A stretch of 64,000 nt of DNA from assembly GCA_937871435.1 (NCBI GenBank), contig CALMQM010000102.1, forward strand, positions 62,001 to 126,000, written 5' to 3'. Source of the DNA: an uncultured Bacteroidota bacterium. GTDB taxonomy: Bacteria > Bacteroidota > Bacteroidia > AKYH767-A > 2013-40CM-41-45. Positions within the stretch are counted from its first letter, which is position 1; each line of letters starts with the position of its first letter. This document shows positions 18,718 to 28,395 of the stretch, piece by piece. The position numbers were made by a program, and so were the translations under genes. The notes below the pieces were generated by a model. It searched no databases. It was not told where the DNA came from and saw only the letters and a list, made by a program, of their open reading frames with translations.

Positions 18718-18845
18718 GGTGAGGGTTTCGGGTTTCGGGTTCCTGACTTGGGGTTGGGGGTTGGGGTTTGGAGGTTGATTTTAGTGTTGACTATTTTCAA
18801 TTTACTATTCACCATTCACTCTTTACTCATCACTTTTCACTATTT
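18718..18845. repeat. Low-complexity G/T-rich and TTCACCATTCACTCTT element
   Basis: A run of GGGTTTCGGGTTTCGGG and GGGGTTGGGGGTTGGGG units starts two bases upstream of leuS, followed by the 16-mer at 18808-18823 shared with 13667-13682. The rest of the gap up to ftsX (19007) holds a possible -7 element TACTTTCG at 18985-18992 and nothing else I can name. Confidence 0.55.
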
Positions 18846-19006
18846 GAATGATAGGTAAGTTAAAGTACGAAACAATTTACTGTTACATTTTACTTTAAAT
18901 GGCCATCGAAACTGCCAACATGCGAATGTAGAAAAATAAGATGAGAGCTCGTTTTTAGAGCAGGTGAACGGGAAATTCTTTTAGTACTTTCGTCCATCAG
19001 AATTCA

Positions 19007-19882
19007 ATGCAACAGGACCCTCAAAAAGACAATAACAAGCGTTTACGAACCTCTTATGTTTCGGCGATCATCAGCATTTCACTGGTGCTTTTTATGCTTG
19101 GAATACTTGGACTGTTGATTATTGATGCCCGGAAAATTTCCGACTATGTCAGGGAGCATGTTGAGCTGAATGTGTTTCTACAGGACGGGATTCCGGATAC
19201 AGAAGTCAATGCATACCGTGAGCAACTGCAATCCTTATCCTTTGTGCGCTCCACACGTTATGTTTCGAAGGAAGAAGCACTGGACAGTTTAAAGAAGGAA
19301 TTGGGGGAAGGTGCGGTAAGTATGCTGGAATCAAATCCACTTCCGGCTACCATTGATATCGGATTGAAGGCGGAATATGCTCACCCGGACAGTCTGCGTC
19401 TCATTCGTGAATTGCTGTCACAGAATAAAATGGTTCGTGATGTGATTTATCAGGAAACTGAGATCAGCAGGATGAATAAAAATTTCAGGACAGTTGCCCT
19501 GATTATTTTGTTCTTTAGCGCTTTGTTATTTTTTGTTGCTATCGCGTTAATCCATAATACCATCCGGCTATCAATACATTCGAGAAGATTTTTGATCAAG
19601 AGTATGCAATTAGTCGGTGCAACAAAAAACTTTATTCGTTGGCCATTTATTAAAAAAGGAATCCTGCATGGATTGTATGCAGGTATAATAGCAAGCTTGC
19701 TGTTGGGTGCAATTATTTATATGGTAGAAACCCGCTTCCCATTGCTTGGTCAACTTTCAGACTTAAAAATCCTGTCGATACTTTTTGCCTGTATTGTATT
19801 GCTGGGTTTATTACTCAGCGGATTGAGTACTTTTTTTGCTGTCAACAAATACCTGAGATTGCGCAGTGAAGAATTGTACTGA
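19007..19882 (+). CDS. ftsX: Cell division protein FtsX
   Basis: A 291-residue protein with the FtsX plan: a membrane helix at ~18-40, an extracytoplasmic domain at ~45-160 (VELNVFLQDGIPDTEVNAYREQL, EALDSLKKELGEGAV, NPLPATIDIGLK), then three helices at ~165-190, 220-245 and 255-280 with the FtsX core RRFLIKSMQLVGATKNFIRWPF. With the ATPase FtsE it forms an ABC-type complex at the septum that activates peptidoglycan hydrolases. ftsE is not adjacent, which is common in Bacteroidota. It heads the run ftsX, DUF3098, uppP, truB, queA. Confidence 0.95.
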   Translation: MQQDPQKDNNKRLRTSYVSAIISISLVLFMLGILGLLIIDARKISDYVREHVELNVFLQDGIPDTEVNAYREQLQSLSFVRSTRYVSKEEALDSLKKELGEGAVSMLESNPLPATIDIGLKAEYAHPDSLRLIRELLSQNKMVRDVIYQETEISRMNKNFRTVALIILFFSALLFFVAIALIHNTIRLSIHSRRFLIKSMQLVGATKNFIRWPFIKKGILHGLYAGIIASLLLGAIIYMVETRFPLLGQLSDLKILSILFACIVLLGLLLSGLSTFFAVNKYLRLRSEELY

Positions 19883-20028
19883 TGTATCAGAGGCAGGCCT
19901 ATTTATCTCAATATCAGGCCACTAATCAGGTTTCTCAAGAGATATTTTCTATTTATTCTAAGGAATATTCAGCTGGAATTCATGGAAAAGAGTATACTTG
20001 CATTCCCAATTTGATTGTCCACAGATTT

Positions 20029-20274
20029 ATGGCTAAGAAAGAAAACAAACCCTCAATTGACTTTGCATTTGGCAAAGAGAATTATGTTCTTGTAATCATT
20101 GCAATTGCCCTGATCTTTATTGGATTTGTTTGCATGTCAGGAGGCGGATCAAAAGATCCTGCAGTTTGGGATCCTTCTATCTTCAGTTTCCGCAGAATCA
20201 CCCTTGCTCCCATTCTTGTGATCGGAGGATTTGTAGTGGCTGTAGTTGCAGTACTTAAAAAATCGAAGGAATAA
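20029..20274 (+). CDS. DUF3098 small membrane protein
   Basis: An 81-residue protein with two membrane helices at ~18-38 and ~57-77, separated by the short loop SGGGSKDPAVWDPSIFSFRR; the start is MAKKENKPSIDFAFGKENY. This is the DUF3098 pattern, a Bacteroidota family that sits between ftsX and uppP. The frame is open back to 19882, but the added 49 residues are not protein-like and the ATG at 20029 matches the family start. Its position suggests a link to cell division or wall synthesis; no experiment is known to me. Confidence 0.85.
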   Translation: MAKKENKPSIDFAFGKENYVLVIIAIALIFIGFVCMSGGGSKDPAVWDPSIFSFRRITLAPILVIGGFVVAVVAVLKKSKE

Positions 20275-20292
20275 TATTTCAACTATTCATAG

Positions 20293-20338
20293 ATGTGCAG
20301 ACAAAGGAGAATCACTTCATGTCTGCACATTTTTTTTA
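20293..20338 (+). terminator. Rho-independent terminator after DUF3098
   Basis: A 10-bp perfect stem ATGTGCAGAC / GTCTGCACAT with an 18-base loop is followed by eight T. It separates the ftsX-DUF3098 transcript from uppP. Confidence 0.88.
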
Positions 20339-20396
20339 TCCCGTAGTGAATTAACGATTGATTAATCCACTGTTTTAATCAATCTAAATCCAACAA

Positions 20397-21215
20397 ATGA
20401 ACTATCTACAGGCAATCATCCTCGCAATTATTGAAGGACTTACAGAATTTTTACCTGTATCGTCAACAGGCCACATGATCATCGGTTCTTCCATTATGGG
20501 AATAGCCAAAGAAGATTTTACCAAGACATTCACTGTAGTGATTCAATTCGGAGCGATTCTCTCGGTACTGGTACTATACCGGAGAAAATTTATTCCGACT
20601 GACAAAGACTGGAAAAAGATTTTTACTTTTTATGTCCGCCTTGCTTTTGCATTTCTTCCGGCCGTTGTTTTTGGTTTACTTTTAAAAAAGTACATCGATA
20701 TCATGTTGGAGAATGTGTTGGTCGTGGCAATTTCATTATTGATCGGAGGAATTATTTTTCTGCTACTGGATAAATGGTTCGCCACCGCGGAAGAAAACGG
20801 GACGTCTGAATTGTCATCCAATACAAAAGCGGTAAAAATTGGTCTGTTCCAGGTGATCGCAATGATTCCCGGAGTTTCCAGATCTGCGGCAACTATAATC
20901 GGTGGTTTAACACAAGGATTGAATAAGAAAGCAGCCGCCGAATTTTCATTTTTCCTTGCTGTTCCAACCATGTTTGCAGCGACTGTCAAGGATCTTTACG
21001 ATTTGTATAAAGCAGGAGGAGGATTTGAAGGAAATCAACTGCAACTTTTATTGATCGGAAATCTTGTCGCATTTGTTGTTGCTTTACTCGCCATTCGTTC
21101 GTTCATCGGATTTCTGACAAAGCATGGATTTAAAGTGTTCGGTTATTACCGGATTGTTGTTGGTGGCGCTATTCTGATTTTGTATTTGCTCGGCTATGAG
21201 CTTTCGATGATGTAA
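20397..21215 (+). CDS. uppP: Undecaprenyl-diphosphatase UppP (BacA)
   Basis: This integral membrane enzyme dephosphorylates undecaprenyl diphosphate to recycle the lipid carrier of cell-wall and glycan synthesis, and often gives bacitracin tolerance. The 272-residue sequence carries both signature motifs: [14 protein letters not shown] at 13-26 and PGVSRSAAT at about 158-166, and about eight membrane helices. The C-terminal helix [11 protein letters not shown] is intact. truB begins three bases after its stop, so the two are cotranscribed. Confidence 0.97.
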   Translation: MNYLQAIILAIIEGLTEFLPVSSTGHMIIGSSIMGIAKEDFTKTFTVVIQFGAILSVLVLYRRKFIPTDKDWKKIFTFYVRLAFAFLPAVVFGLLLKKYIDIMLENVLVVAISLLIGGIIFLLLDKWFATAEENGTSELSSNTKAVKIGLFQVIAMIPGVSRSAATIIGGLTQGLNKKAAAEFSFFLAVPTMFAATVKDLYDLYKAGGGFEGNQLQLLLIGNLVAFVVALLAIRSFIGFLTKHGFKVFGYYRIVVGGAILILYLLGYELSMM

Positions 21216-21218
21216 AGA

Positions 21219-21962
21219 ATGGAAGAAAGTTTTCTTGAAAATCCGGAATTGCTTATCAGTGGACAGGTTTTTTTAATCAATAAACCTTTGACCTGGACTT
21301 CATTTGATGTGGTCAAAAAATTAAAAGGAGCTCTGATTGCATTTTATAAACGTGCACATTCCGGCGAGAAAGAAATCCGAAAATTGAAAATCGGACATGC
21401 CGGTACACTGGATCCTCTGGCAAGTGGACTATTAATTCTGTGTACAGGATCATGGACGAAAAAAATCTCCATAATTCAGGATGCTGAAAAGGAGTATACT
21501 GGTACGATGGTATTAGGAGCAAACACTGCTTCACATGATCTTGAGACTGCAATTGTTCCAAGAGATAATTTTCAGTTTCCTGATTCTCAGAAGATTCATC
21601 AAATCGCGAATAGTTTTGTAGGTATACAATTGCAAACGCCTCCTGCACATTCTGCTGTTAAAGTCGGAGGAAAAAGAGCCTATGCCTTGGCAAGACAAGG
21701 AAAGGAAGTGGAGATTAAACCAAAGGAAATTGAGATCAGAGCCATTGAAATAACGCGAATACAATCTCCTGAAATTGATTTTCGTATTGTTTGTACCAAA
21801 GGAACTTACATCCGGACTTTAGCATTTGATTTCGGAGAAAAGGCCGGAACAGGAGCCTATCTTTCGGCGCTTTGCAGGACCAGAATTGGCGAACACAGAC
21901 TGGATAATGCAATGAATCCGCTTGAATTTGTGAAGCAAATTGCTGAAAAGCAGGCACTTTAG
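21219..21962 (+). CDS. truB: tRNA pseudouridine(55) synthase
   Basis: A 247-residue protein that isomerises U55 in the T loop of tRNAs. The N-terminal strand GQVFLINKPLTWTSFDVVKKLK and the catalytic motif GHAGTLDPLASGLL (catalytic Asp65) are clear, as are GTMVLGANTASHDLE, PPAHSAVKVGGKRAYALARQG and the KL motif CTKGTYIRTLAFDFG. The PUA extension is short, as in other Bacteroidota. It follows uppP by three bases. Confidence 0.96.
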   Translation: MEESFLENPELLISGQVFLINKPLTWTSFDVVKKLKGALIAFYKRAHSGEKEIRKLKIGHAGTLDPLASGLLILCTGSWTKKISIIQDAEKEYTGTMVLGANTASHDLETAIVPRDNFQFPDSQKIHQIANSFVGIQLQTPPAHSAVKVGGKRAYALARQGKEVEIKPKEIEIRAIEITRIQSPEIDFRIVCTKGTYIRTLAFDFGEKAGTGAYLSALCRTRIGEHRLDNAMNPLEFVKQIAEKQAL

Positions 21963-22024
21963 TGTCATGTTAGTGGATGAAAATTTTTATTCATAAACCC
22001 TTTACAAGGGGGGTAGTGGTATAT

Positions 22025-22032
22025 TATCTTTG
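22025..22032 (+). promoter_or_regulatory. Bacteroidota -7 element before queA
   Basis: TATCTTTG matches TAnnTTTG; a weak -33 candidate TTTA lies at 22001-22004. The leader would be about 40 nt. Confidence 0.5.
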
Positions 22033-22076
22033 CCGCCCCTTATTGATTTTCAAAGGGTTTTACATATCGACCAAAA

Positions 22077-23126
22077 ATGAAATTATCACAATTTAAAATT
22101 AACATTCCCGATTCACTTATTGCGACACACCCGGCGAAAAATCGTGAAGATGCACGCCTGATGGTTTTGGACAGAAAGACGGGAAAAATTGAACACAAAC
22201 ATTTCAAAGACATTCTCGGATATTTTAATGAAGGGGATGTGATGGCTGTAAATAATACACGTGTGTTTCCTGCCCGTTTGTATGGAAATAAAGAAAAAAC
22301 CGGAGCAAAAATTGAAGTGTTTTTGCTTCGCGAACTGAACCGTGAAAGTCGTTTGTGGGATGTACTGGTGGACCCTGCCCGTAAAATTCGTATCGGAAAC
22401 AAATTGTATTTTGGAGAAGATGATTTGCTTGTCGCGGAAGTCATTGACAATACCACTTCCAGGGGTCGTACATTGAGATTTCTTTTCGATGGTCCTTACG
22501 AAGAATTTAAAAAAGCCATCACTCAACTGGGAAACACTCCTTTGCCGAAATACATCAAGCGTAAAGCGGAACCGGATGATGTGGAAAGATACCAAACTGT
22601 GTTTGCCCGTCACGAAGGTGCAGTAGCTGCACCAACTGCAGGTTTGCATTTTAGCTTACCTCTTGTAAAAAGACTTGAACTGAAAGGAGTTCACTTTGCT
22701 GAATTGACTTTGCACGTCGGACTCGGAACATTCCGTCCGGTAGAAGTGGAAGATCTCACCAAACACAAAATGGATTCTGAACAGGTGATCATACCGAAAG
22801 AATGTTGTGAGATTGTGAACAAAGCGAAGGCTGGAAAGAAGAAAATTTGTGCTGTTGGAACTACTGTAATGCGTGGAATTGAAACTTCCGTGTCAACGCA
22901 GGGAGAATTGAAACCATTTGACGGCTGGACAAACAAATTCATTTTCCCTCCTTATGAATTCAGTGTTGCGAATACGATGATCACCAACTTCCATATGCCT
23001 GAATCCACTCTGTTGATGATGGTTGCAGCATTTGGCGGATATGATCACGTGATGCATGCATACAAAGTTGCTATAAAGGAGAAATACAGATTTTACAGTT
23101 ATGGTGACGCGATGCTGATCATTTGA
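22077..23126 (+). CDS. queA: S-adenosylmethionine:tRNA ribosyltransferase-isomerase
   Basis: QueA moves the ribosyl part of SAM onto 7-aminomethyl-7-deazaguanine in tRNA, making epoxyqueuosine. The 349-residue protein is full length. Family segments seen: [102 protein letters not shown] and [17 protein letters not shown]. It has its own predicted promoter and a strong terminator, and closes the ftsX-to-queA block. Other queuosine genes are not in the window. Confidence 0.97.
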   Translation: MKLSQFKINIPDSLIATHPAKNREDARLMVLDRKTGKIEHKHFKDILGYFNEGDVMAVNNTRVFPARLYGNKEKTGAKIEVFLLRELNRESRLWDVLVDPARKIRIGNKLYFGEDDLLVAEVIDNTTSRGRTLRFLFDGPYEEFKKAITQLGNTPLPKYIKRKAEPDDVERYQTVFARHEGAVAAPTAGLHFSLPLVKRLELKGVHFAELTLHVGLGTFRPVEVEDLTKHKMDSEQVIIPKECCEIVNKAKAGKKKICAVGTTVMRGIETSVSTQGELKPFDGWTNKFIFPPYEFSVANTMITNFHMPESTLLMMVAAFGGYDHVMHAYKVAIKEKYRFYSYGDAMLII

Positions 23127-23144
23127 TTTCATCATTGACACAAA

Positions 23145-23178
23145 AAAACGGCTGTCTTTCTCAAGGCAGCCGTTTTTT
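23145..23178. terminator. Bidirectional terminator between queA and glutamate dehydrogenase
   Basis: An 11-bp stem AAAAACGGCTG / CAGCCGTTTTT with a 12-base loop, with A and T runs on both sides. It serves both converging genes. Confidence 0.9.
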
Positions 23179-23194
23179 TATGATGTTGATTTAC

Positions 23195-24619
23195 TTATGG
23201 GAAAATACCGAGGTTTTGGTATGCAACGCCTAACTTCCTGATACCACACACAAATGCAGCGGTACGGAAATCAGCGATACGTTTGTCCTGACGACGGATT
23301 TCACGAATTTCATTGTAAGCGTGAATCATTGTTTCTTCCAGACCTGAACGAACGATGTCTATTTCATCCGCTCCATGAGTCAGAATTTTACGCTGTTTCG
23401 CCTCGAGATTCTTTCCGGTGATTTTTTCAACGGCGCCGATCAGTTCAGAGTTGGACATTTCCTGGAATCTTTTTTCCATTCTTCCAAAGTGAACGTGTGA
23501 AAGGTTTTTCAACCACTCGAAATAGGAAACAGTTACACCACCGGCATTGAGGTAAAGATCCGGAATGATCATTACTTTTTTCTGCAGCAGAATTTGTTCT
23601 GCATTCGGTGTTACCGGACCATTGGCTCCTTCAGCAATAATTTTTGCTTTGATTCTTGGAGCATTGTCTTTGGTAATTTGATTTTCGAGGGCAGCCGGAA
23701 CCAGAATGTCACATTCCGCTTCGAGCACTTCGAGGGAATTGGTGAAGTTCCTGGCACCGGGATAATTGAGGATGGATTTGGTAGCTTTTCTGTGTTTGAA
23801 AACAGCTTCTACATCCAGACCATTTTCATTGTAAATACCACCTTCATATTCTGCAATTCCAACGATGATACCACCGCCTTCAGAACAGAATTTAGCAGCA
23901 TAATATCCAACGTTACCCAAACCCTGCACAATAATTTTTTTGCCTTGGATACCGGGAGTCAAGCCAATTTCCTTCATGTCTTCAGTGTTGTTCAGTGCCT
24001 CGCGCAATCCGAAATAAAGACCTTGTCCGGTTGCTTCTGTTCTTCCGTGGATACCACCCTGTCCGAGCGGTTTACCTGTAACACAACCCATTGCATTCAG
24101 ATCATCGTATTTGAATGTAGCATAGGTATCTGCAATCCAGGCCATTTCACGTGAACTGCTTCCATAATCCGGTGCAGGTACATCGATCGCTGCTCCGATC
24201 ATGCTTTTCTTAATCAGTTCTGTAGTGTAGCGGCGGGTGATGCGCTCTAACTGACGATCTGTGTAATTCCTTGGGTTGACTTTAATGCCACCTTTGGCAC
24301 CACCGAAGGGCAGATCTACTACTGCGCATTTGAAGGTCATGAGTGTGGCCAGAGCCTTCACTTCATCTTCGTTCACAAATTCACTGTAACGGATACCACC
24401 TTTTGTAGGCGTACTGTGGTGACTGTGCTGCACACGAATTCCTTCTATAACTTCCAGTTTTCCATCTACTTCCAATGGAAAATAAAACTTGTAAATGGAA
24501 TTACAGATTTTAATCTGGTTTAATAATCCCGGCTCAAAATCCGTAAACGCGGCTGCTTTATCAAAAGAAGAAAGCACACCATCATAGAATTTCCGGCCAT
24601 TTTCAACATCATTGCTCAT
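23195..24619 (-). CDS. Glu/Leu/Phe/Val dehydrogenase (glutamate dehydrogenase)
   Basis: A 474-residue protein that reversibly deaminates an amino acid, most likely glutamate, to the 2-oxo acid with NAD(P). The substrate domain shows PTKGGIRYS (Lys73), MTFKCAVVDLPFGGAKGGI with catalytic Lys109, and DVPAPDYGSSSREMAW with catalytic Asp151. The Rossmann motif VQGLGNVG is at 231-238, followed by ILVPAALENQIT and EGANGPVTPNAE. A small point is DYGSSS where most relatives have DVGT or DMNT. The ATG at 24619 gives the usual family length. It has its own -7 element and terminator. Confidence 0.92.
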   Translation of the reverse strand: MSNDVENGRKFYDGVLSSFDKAAAFTDFEPGLLNQIKICNSIYKFYFPLEVDGKLEVIEGIRVQHSHHSTPTKGGIRYSEFVNEDEVKALATLMTFKCAVVDLPFGGAKGGIKVNPRNYTDRQLERITRRYTTELIKKSMIGAAIDVPAPDYGSSSREMAWIADTYATFKYDDLNAMGCVTGKPLGQGGIHGRTEATGQGLYFGLREALNNTEDMKEIGLTPGIQGKKIIVQGLGNVGYYAAKFCSEGGGIIVGIAEYEGGIYNENGLDVEAVFKHRKATKSILNYPGARNFTNSLEVLEAECDILVPAALENQITKDNAPRIKAKIIAEGANGPVTPNAEQILLQKKVMIIPDLYLNAGGVTVSYFEWLKNLSHVHFGRMEKRFQEMSNSELIGAVEKITGKNLEAKQRKILTHGADEIDIVRSGLEETMIHAYNEIREIRRQDKRIADFRTAAFVCGIRKLGVAYQNLGIFP

Positions 24620-24644
24620 TTCTGATTTTTTTTAAAGAAGGCTG

Positions 24645-24652
24645 CAAATTTA
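24645..24652 (-). promoter_or_regulatory. -7 element before glutamate dehydrogenase
   Basis: Minus-strand TAAATTTG fits TAnnTTTG and would give a leader of about 20 nt. No clear TTG -33 element. Confidence 0.35.
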
Positions 24653-24753
24653 GGTAAGTTTTCTTGCTCCTGATTCACTTTTCCTCTACTAATTTTTAAC
24701 CCTGAAATGGGGAAAAAAGGAAGAATCTTCATAATTTCAACAAAAATTTGAAG

Positions 24754-25101
24754 ATGGAATTCTTAGGAAGACTTTTCATGAGTGCTCTTGCGGTGATTGT
24801 ATCCTCGCTGGTATTGCCCGGGGTACATATTGACGGAGCTATCACGGCATTAATTGTAGCCGCTGTACTGGCGGTACTCAATGCCATTGTCAAACCTGTG
24901 TTGGTATTGTTTACCATACCAATCACCATTTTTACTTTGGGATTATTTTTATTGGTGATCAATGCGGTGATGATACTTCTGGTAGATAAACTCGTGGATG
25001 GTTTTTCTGTGGAAGGATTCTGGACCGCACTTTTGTTCAGTATTATTTTGTCGGCGGTAACATCAGTGTTTAGTTCACTGAATTCAAAAGACCAGAAATA
25101 G
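24754..25101 (+). CDS. Small four-helix membrane protein (phage holin family IV / PF04020-like)
   Basis: A 115-residue protein with four hydrophobic helices: ~5-24, 29-48, 55-77 and 88-107. The pattern LFMSALAVIVSSLVLPGVHIDGAITALIVAAVLAVLNAIVKPVLVLFTIPITIFTLGLF is the signature of the family annotated as mycobacterial phage holin superfamily IV, which is widespread in bacteria without any phage. There are no phage genes nearby, so lysis is unlikely; the real function is unknown. I chose the ATG at 24754 over the TTG at 24748. Confidence 0.85.
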   Translation: MEFLGRLFMSALAVIVSSLVLPGVHIDGAITALIVAAVLAVLNAIVKPVLVLFTIPITIFTLGLFLLVINAVMILLVDKLVDGFSVEGFWTALLFSIILSAVTSVFSSLNSKDQK

Positions 25102-25149
25102 TTATCAATGAAAAACACGAAACGTTCGGGAAAATAAAACCAGAAAAGT

Positions 25150-26874
25150 TTATTTCATCCGGAGATCTTTCACATTCATCTGGATATTTGTTTTTCCATT
25201 GAATGTATTTTCTTCCAGGTTATAGCAAATGTCAAAAGGAATACGGCGGGAAATAAACGCGTAATACTGACCCATTTGAAACGCGATTCCATCCAGGCCG
25301 AATCGGGTTGTTTCATCCTCCGCAAGGTTTAACTTAAGGTGATTATTCCCTACTATTCTGGACAAACCTGTGTCGCGAACATTTTCGGTACGGAAAACCG
25401 GATTCATATTTCCGGGTCCGAAAGGAGCAAATTGTTTCAGCACATTAAAAAACGAAGAAGATATTTCACTCAATTTGAGAACCGAATCAATTTCGATTTC
25501 CTGTGTGAGTGATTTTTCATCAATTGTAGCCGCAACGATTTCTTCAAAACGTTCAGAAAATTTTTCGAGATTTTCCAGCTTTAGAGTAAGTCCTGCGGCA
25601 TACATGTGTCCGCCAAACTGCTCAAGCAAATCACTGCAGGATTCGATGGCGTTATAGATATCGAAATCCTTGACAGACCGGGCCGAACCGGTGGCAAGTC
25701 CATTGGATTCAGTGAGAATAATAGTGGGCCGATAATATTTCTCGGTCAGTCTGGAAGCAACGATTCCAATAACACCTTTGTTCCATTCCGGATGAAAGAG
25801 TACTGTTGATTTTCTTTTGGAGAAAAGTGAATCTTCCTGAATGATACGAAGGGCGTGCTCGGTGATATTCAGGTCGAGATTTCGTCTTTCAACATTTTTC
25901 TCATCGATATTTTTGCCTTCGAACAATGCCTGAGCGGCATTCGCTGAGATCAGCAGATCAACTGCCTGTCTGGCATCCTGAATTCTGCCTGCAGCATTGA
26001 TTCGCGGACCGATGATAAAAACGATATCATTCACGGTGAGTTCTCTTTTCACCTGCGCGAGATCGAGAATTGCTTTGATCCCGGGACGCGGATTTTTATT
26101 CAGCCATTGTAATCCATGATAAACAAGCACTCTGTTTTCTCCGACAATGGGAACTATATCCGCAGCGGTACTTACAGCAACCAAATCGAGGTACACTTCG
26201 ATTGTTTCAAAAGGCATGTTGTGACGCTGGGCATAAGCCTGAATCAGTTTAAATCCGATTCCGCAACCTGACAACTCATTAAACGGATAAGTATCATCTT
26301 CTCTCTTCGGATCAAGCACAGCGCTTGCTTCAGGAAGAGTATCTCCCGGACGGTGGTGATCACAGATAACAAAATCAATTCCTTTATCTTTTGCATATCT
26401 GATTTTATCATTTGCTTTGATTCCACAATCAAGCGCGATTATCAGGCTAAAACCATTTTCTTTCGCGTGATCTATTCCCGCGAAAGAAATTCCATACCCT
26501 TCTTTGTGGCGATCTGGCAGATAATAATCCAGTTCATTATAAAAAGTTTTGAAGAAGGAATAGACTAAAGCGACGGCAGTAGTTCCATCTACATCATAAT
26601 CACCATACACAAGAATTTTTTCTTTGTTCTTCAGCGCATGTTCTATACGATTGATGGCTTTGTCCATGTCCTTCATCAGGAATGGATCGTGAAGATCATT
26701 CAGACTGGGACGGAAAAAGGTTTTGGCATCATTGAAATTAGTGATACCACGTTGCACGAGGAGGTTCGCAAGGGTTGGGCTAACATTCAGCTCCTTTGCC
26801 AATGCCTGCACCAACGAAGGTTCTCCTTGTGGTTTAAGAGCCCAACGTTTTTCTCTAATCTCTACGTCCAACAT
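25150..26874 (-). CDS. recJ: Single-stranded-DNA-specific exonuclease RecJ
   Basis: RecJ degrades single-stranded DNA 5' to 3' in recombination and mismatch repair. The 574-residue protein has the DHH phosphoesterase motifs: DYDVDGTTA at 92-100, ALDCGI at 148-152, CDHHRPG at 171-177 and PRINAAGR. The DHHA1 domain carries QFGGHMYAAGLTL, and the C-terminal OB-like domain has FAPFGPGNMNPVF. All metal ligands are present. The gene converges with the holin-like gene, with 48 bases between them. Confidence 0.95.
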   Translation of the reverse strand: MLDVEIREKRWALKPQGEPSLVQALAKELNVSPTLANLLVQRGITNFNDAKTFFRPSLNDLHDPFLMKDMDKAINRIEHALKNKEKILVYGDYDVDGTTAVALVYSFFKTFYNELDYYLPDRHKEGYGISFAGIDHAKENGFSLIIALDCGIKANDKIRYAKDKGIDFVICDHHRPGDTLPEASAVLDPKREDDTYPFNELSGCGIGFKLIQAYAQRHNMPFETIEVYLDLVAVSTAADIVPIVGENRVLVYHGLQWLNKNPRPGIKAILDLAQVKRELTVNDIVFIIGPRINAAGRIQDARQAVDLLISANAAQALFEGKNIDEKNVERRNLDLNITEHALRIIQEDSLFSKRKSTVLFHPEWNKGVIGIVASRLTEKYYRPTIILTESNGLATGSARSVKDFDIYNAIESCSDLLEQFGGHMYAAGLTLKLENLEKFSERFEEIVAATIDEKSLTQEIEIDSVLKLSEISSSFFNVLKQFAPFGPGNMNPVFRTENVRDTGLSRIVGNNHLKLNLAEDETTRFGLDGIAFQMGQYYAFISRRIPFDICYNLEENTFNGKTNIQMNVKDLRMK

Positions 26875-27049
26875 GTTTATAACCCGAAAAATTGATTCGC
26901 AAGGTAGCTAAATTGGTGGTACACGCTATCCTCATAAATTAAAAAATTATCAGGCATGGATAAGAGTATCCACCCTGTTAAATGCTGCATTCACCCAATG
27001 AAAAAAGCGAAGCTTACAATAAATTTTAACAATCTCCTGAAGTTTCCTT

Positions 27050-28228
27050 TTATTCAAAAGCACTGATACCGGTAATATCCATTCCTGTGATGAGAAGATG
27101 AATATCGTGTGTTCCTTCGTAGGTGATCACTGACTCGAGGTTCATCATGTGTCGCATGATTGGATATTCGCCGGTGATACCCATTCCGCCATGAATCTGA
27201 CGGGCTTCCCGGGCAATCTGGAGGGCCATATTCACATTGTTTCTTTTCGCCATGGATATTTGTGATGGTGTAGCACGATTTTCATTTTTCAATACTCCCA
27301 ATCTCCAGGTAAGAAGTTGTGATTTCGTAATTTCAGTAATCATTTCGGCCAGCTTTTTCTGTGTGAGCTGGAATGCGCCGATTGGTTTACCAAACTGAAT
27401 ACGTTCTTTAGAATAACGCAACGCAGAATCATAACAATCGAGAGCTGCTCCAATGGCTCCCCAACTGATTCCGTAGCGAGCTGAATTCAGACAACCAAGC
27501 GGGCCTTTCAGTCCTTTGACATTTGGCAGAATATTTTCCTTCGGAACTTTTACATTATCAAATACCAATTCACCGGTTGCGCTTGCACGCAACGACCATT
27601 TACCATGTGTTTCAGGAGTACTGAATCCGGGCATCCCTCGTTCGAGAATCATTCCACGGATAATTCCTGCTTCATCCTTAGCCCATACGACAGCAATGTC
27701 AGCAAAAGGAGCATTGGATATCCACATTTTTGCTCCGTTAAGTACATAATGATCTCCTTTGTCTTTGATGTTGGACAACATTCCGCTTGGGTTCGAACCG
27801 TGATCAGGTTCAGTAAGACCGAAGCATCCCATCCATTCACCCGATGCTAATTTTGGGAGATATTTTTTTCTTTGTTCTTCGCTTCCATAAGTGTAGATCG
27901 GATACATCACGAGAGAACTCTGAACCGATGCAGTAGAACGCAAACCGGAGTCACCTCTTTCCAATTCCATCATGATTAATCCGTATGCAATCTGATCCAG
28001 TCCTCCACCTCCATATTCAGCAGGAATGTATGGTCCAAATGCACCAATTTCAGCAAGTCCTTTGATCCATTGTTTTGGGAATGTCGCGGTTTGGCAAGCT
28101 TCTTCTACGATTGGTGAAACTTCCTTTTTTACCCATTCGCGAACGCTGTTGCGTATTAGTTTATGTTCTTCGCTTAATAATTCGTCAACGAGATAATAAT
28201 CGTGGTATTGAAAACGGTCTGTAGCCAT
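27050..28228 (-). CDS. Acyl-CoA dehydrogenase, glutaryl-CoA dehydrogenase-like
   Basis: A 392-residue FAD enzyme. Acyl-CoA dehydrogenase signatures: CFGLTEPDHGSNPSGM, AKMWISNAPFADIAVVWAKDE, NSARYGISWGAIGAALDCYD, ERIQFGKPIGAFQLTQKKLAEM and, at the C-terminus, the catalytic base Glu371 in TYEGTHDIH. The Arg and Glu environment (GDSGLRSTASVQSSLVMYPIY) is that of glutaryl-CoA dehydrogenase, which oxidises and decarboxylates glutaryl-CoA to crotonyl-CoA in lysine and tryptophan breakdown. The ATG at 28228 (MATDRFQYHDYY) is preferred to one 12 codons upstream, which adds only a short atypical leader. It is transcribed alone; the radical SAM region starts on the other strand 167 bases away. Confidence 0.9.
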   Translation of the reverse strand: MATDRFQYHDYYLVDELLSEEHKLIRNSVREWVKKEVSPIVEEACQTATFPKQWIKGLAEIGAFGPYIPAEYGGGGLDQIAYGLIMMELERGDSGLRSTASVQSSLVMYPIYTYGSEEQRKKYLPKLASGEWMGCFGLTEPDHGSNPSGMLSNIKDKGDHYVLNGAKMWISNAPFADIAVVWAKDEAGIIRGMILERGMPGFSTPETHGKWSLRASATGELVFDNVKVPKENILPNVKGLKGPLGCLNSARYGISWGAIGAALDCYDSALRYSKERIQFGKPIGAFQLTQKKLAEMITEITKSQLLTWRLGVLKNENRATPSQISMAKRNNVNMALQIAREARQIHGGMGITGEYPIMRHMMNLESVITYEGTHDIHLLITGMDITGISAFE

Positions 28229-28395
28229 GAATAGATGAATTGATTGCGTGTTTACAAATTTCAAGTGGTACCGGAAAAGGAATATTCAGATGAGCAATAA
28301 AAGCTTGTGTCTGAGTCACAATTTCCGATGAAAGCACCGGAAGCCTTTTTCTTTCCCGCTGCGAATTTAGTAAATATTCATTCCTTTGTTTTTAA

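Noticed and set aside
24754-25101. Phage lysis holin
   Set aside because: The family name is historical; no other phage gene is present and similar proteins are chromosomal in many bacteria.
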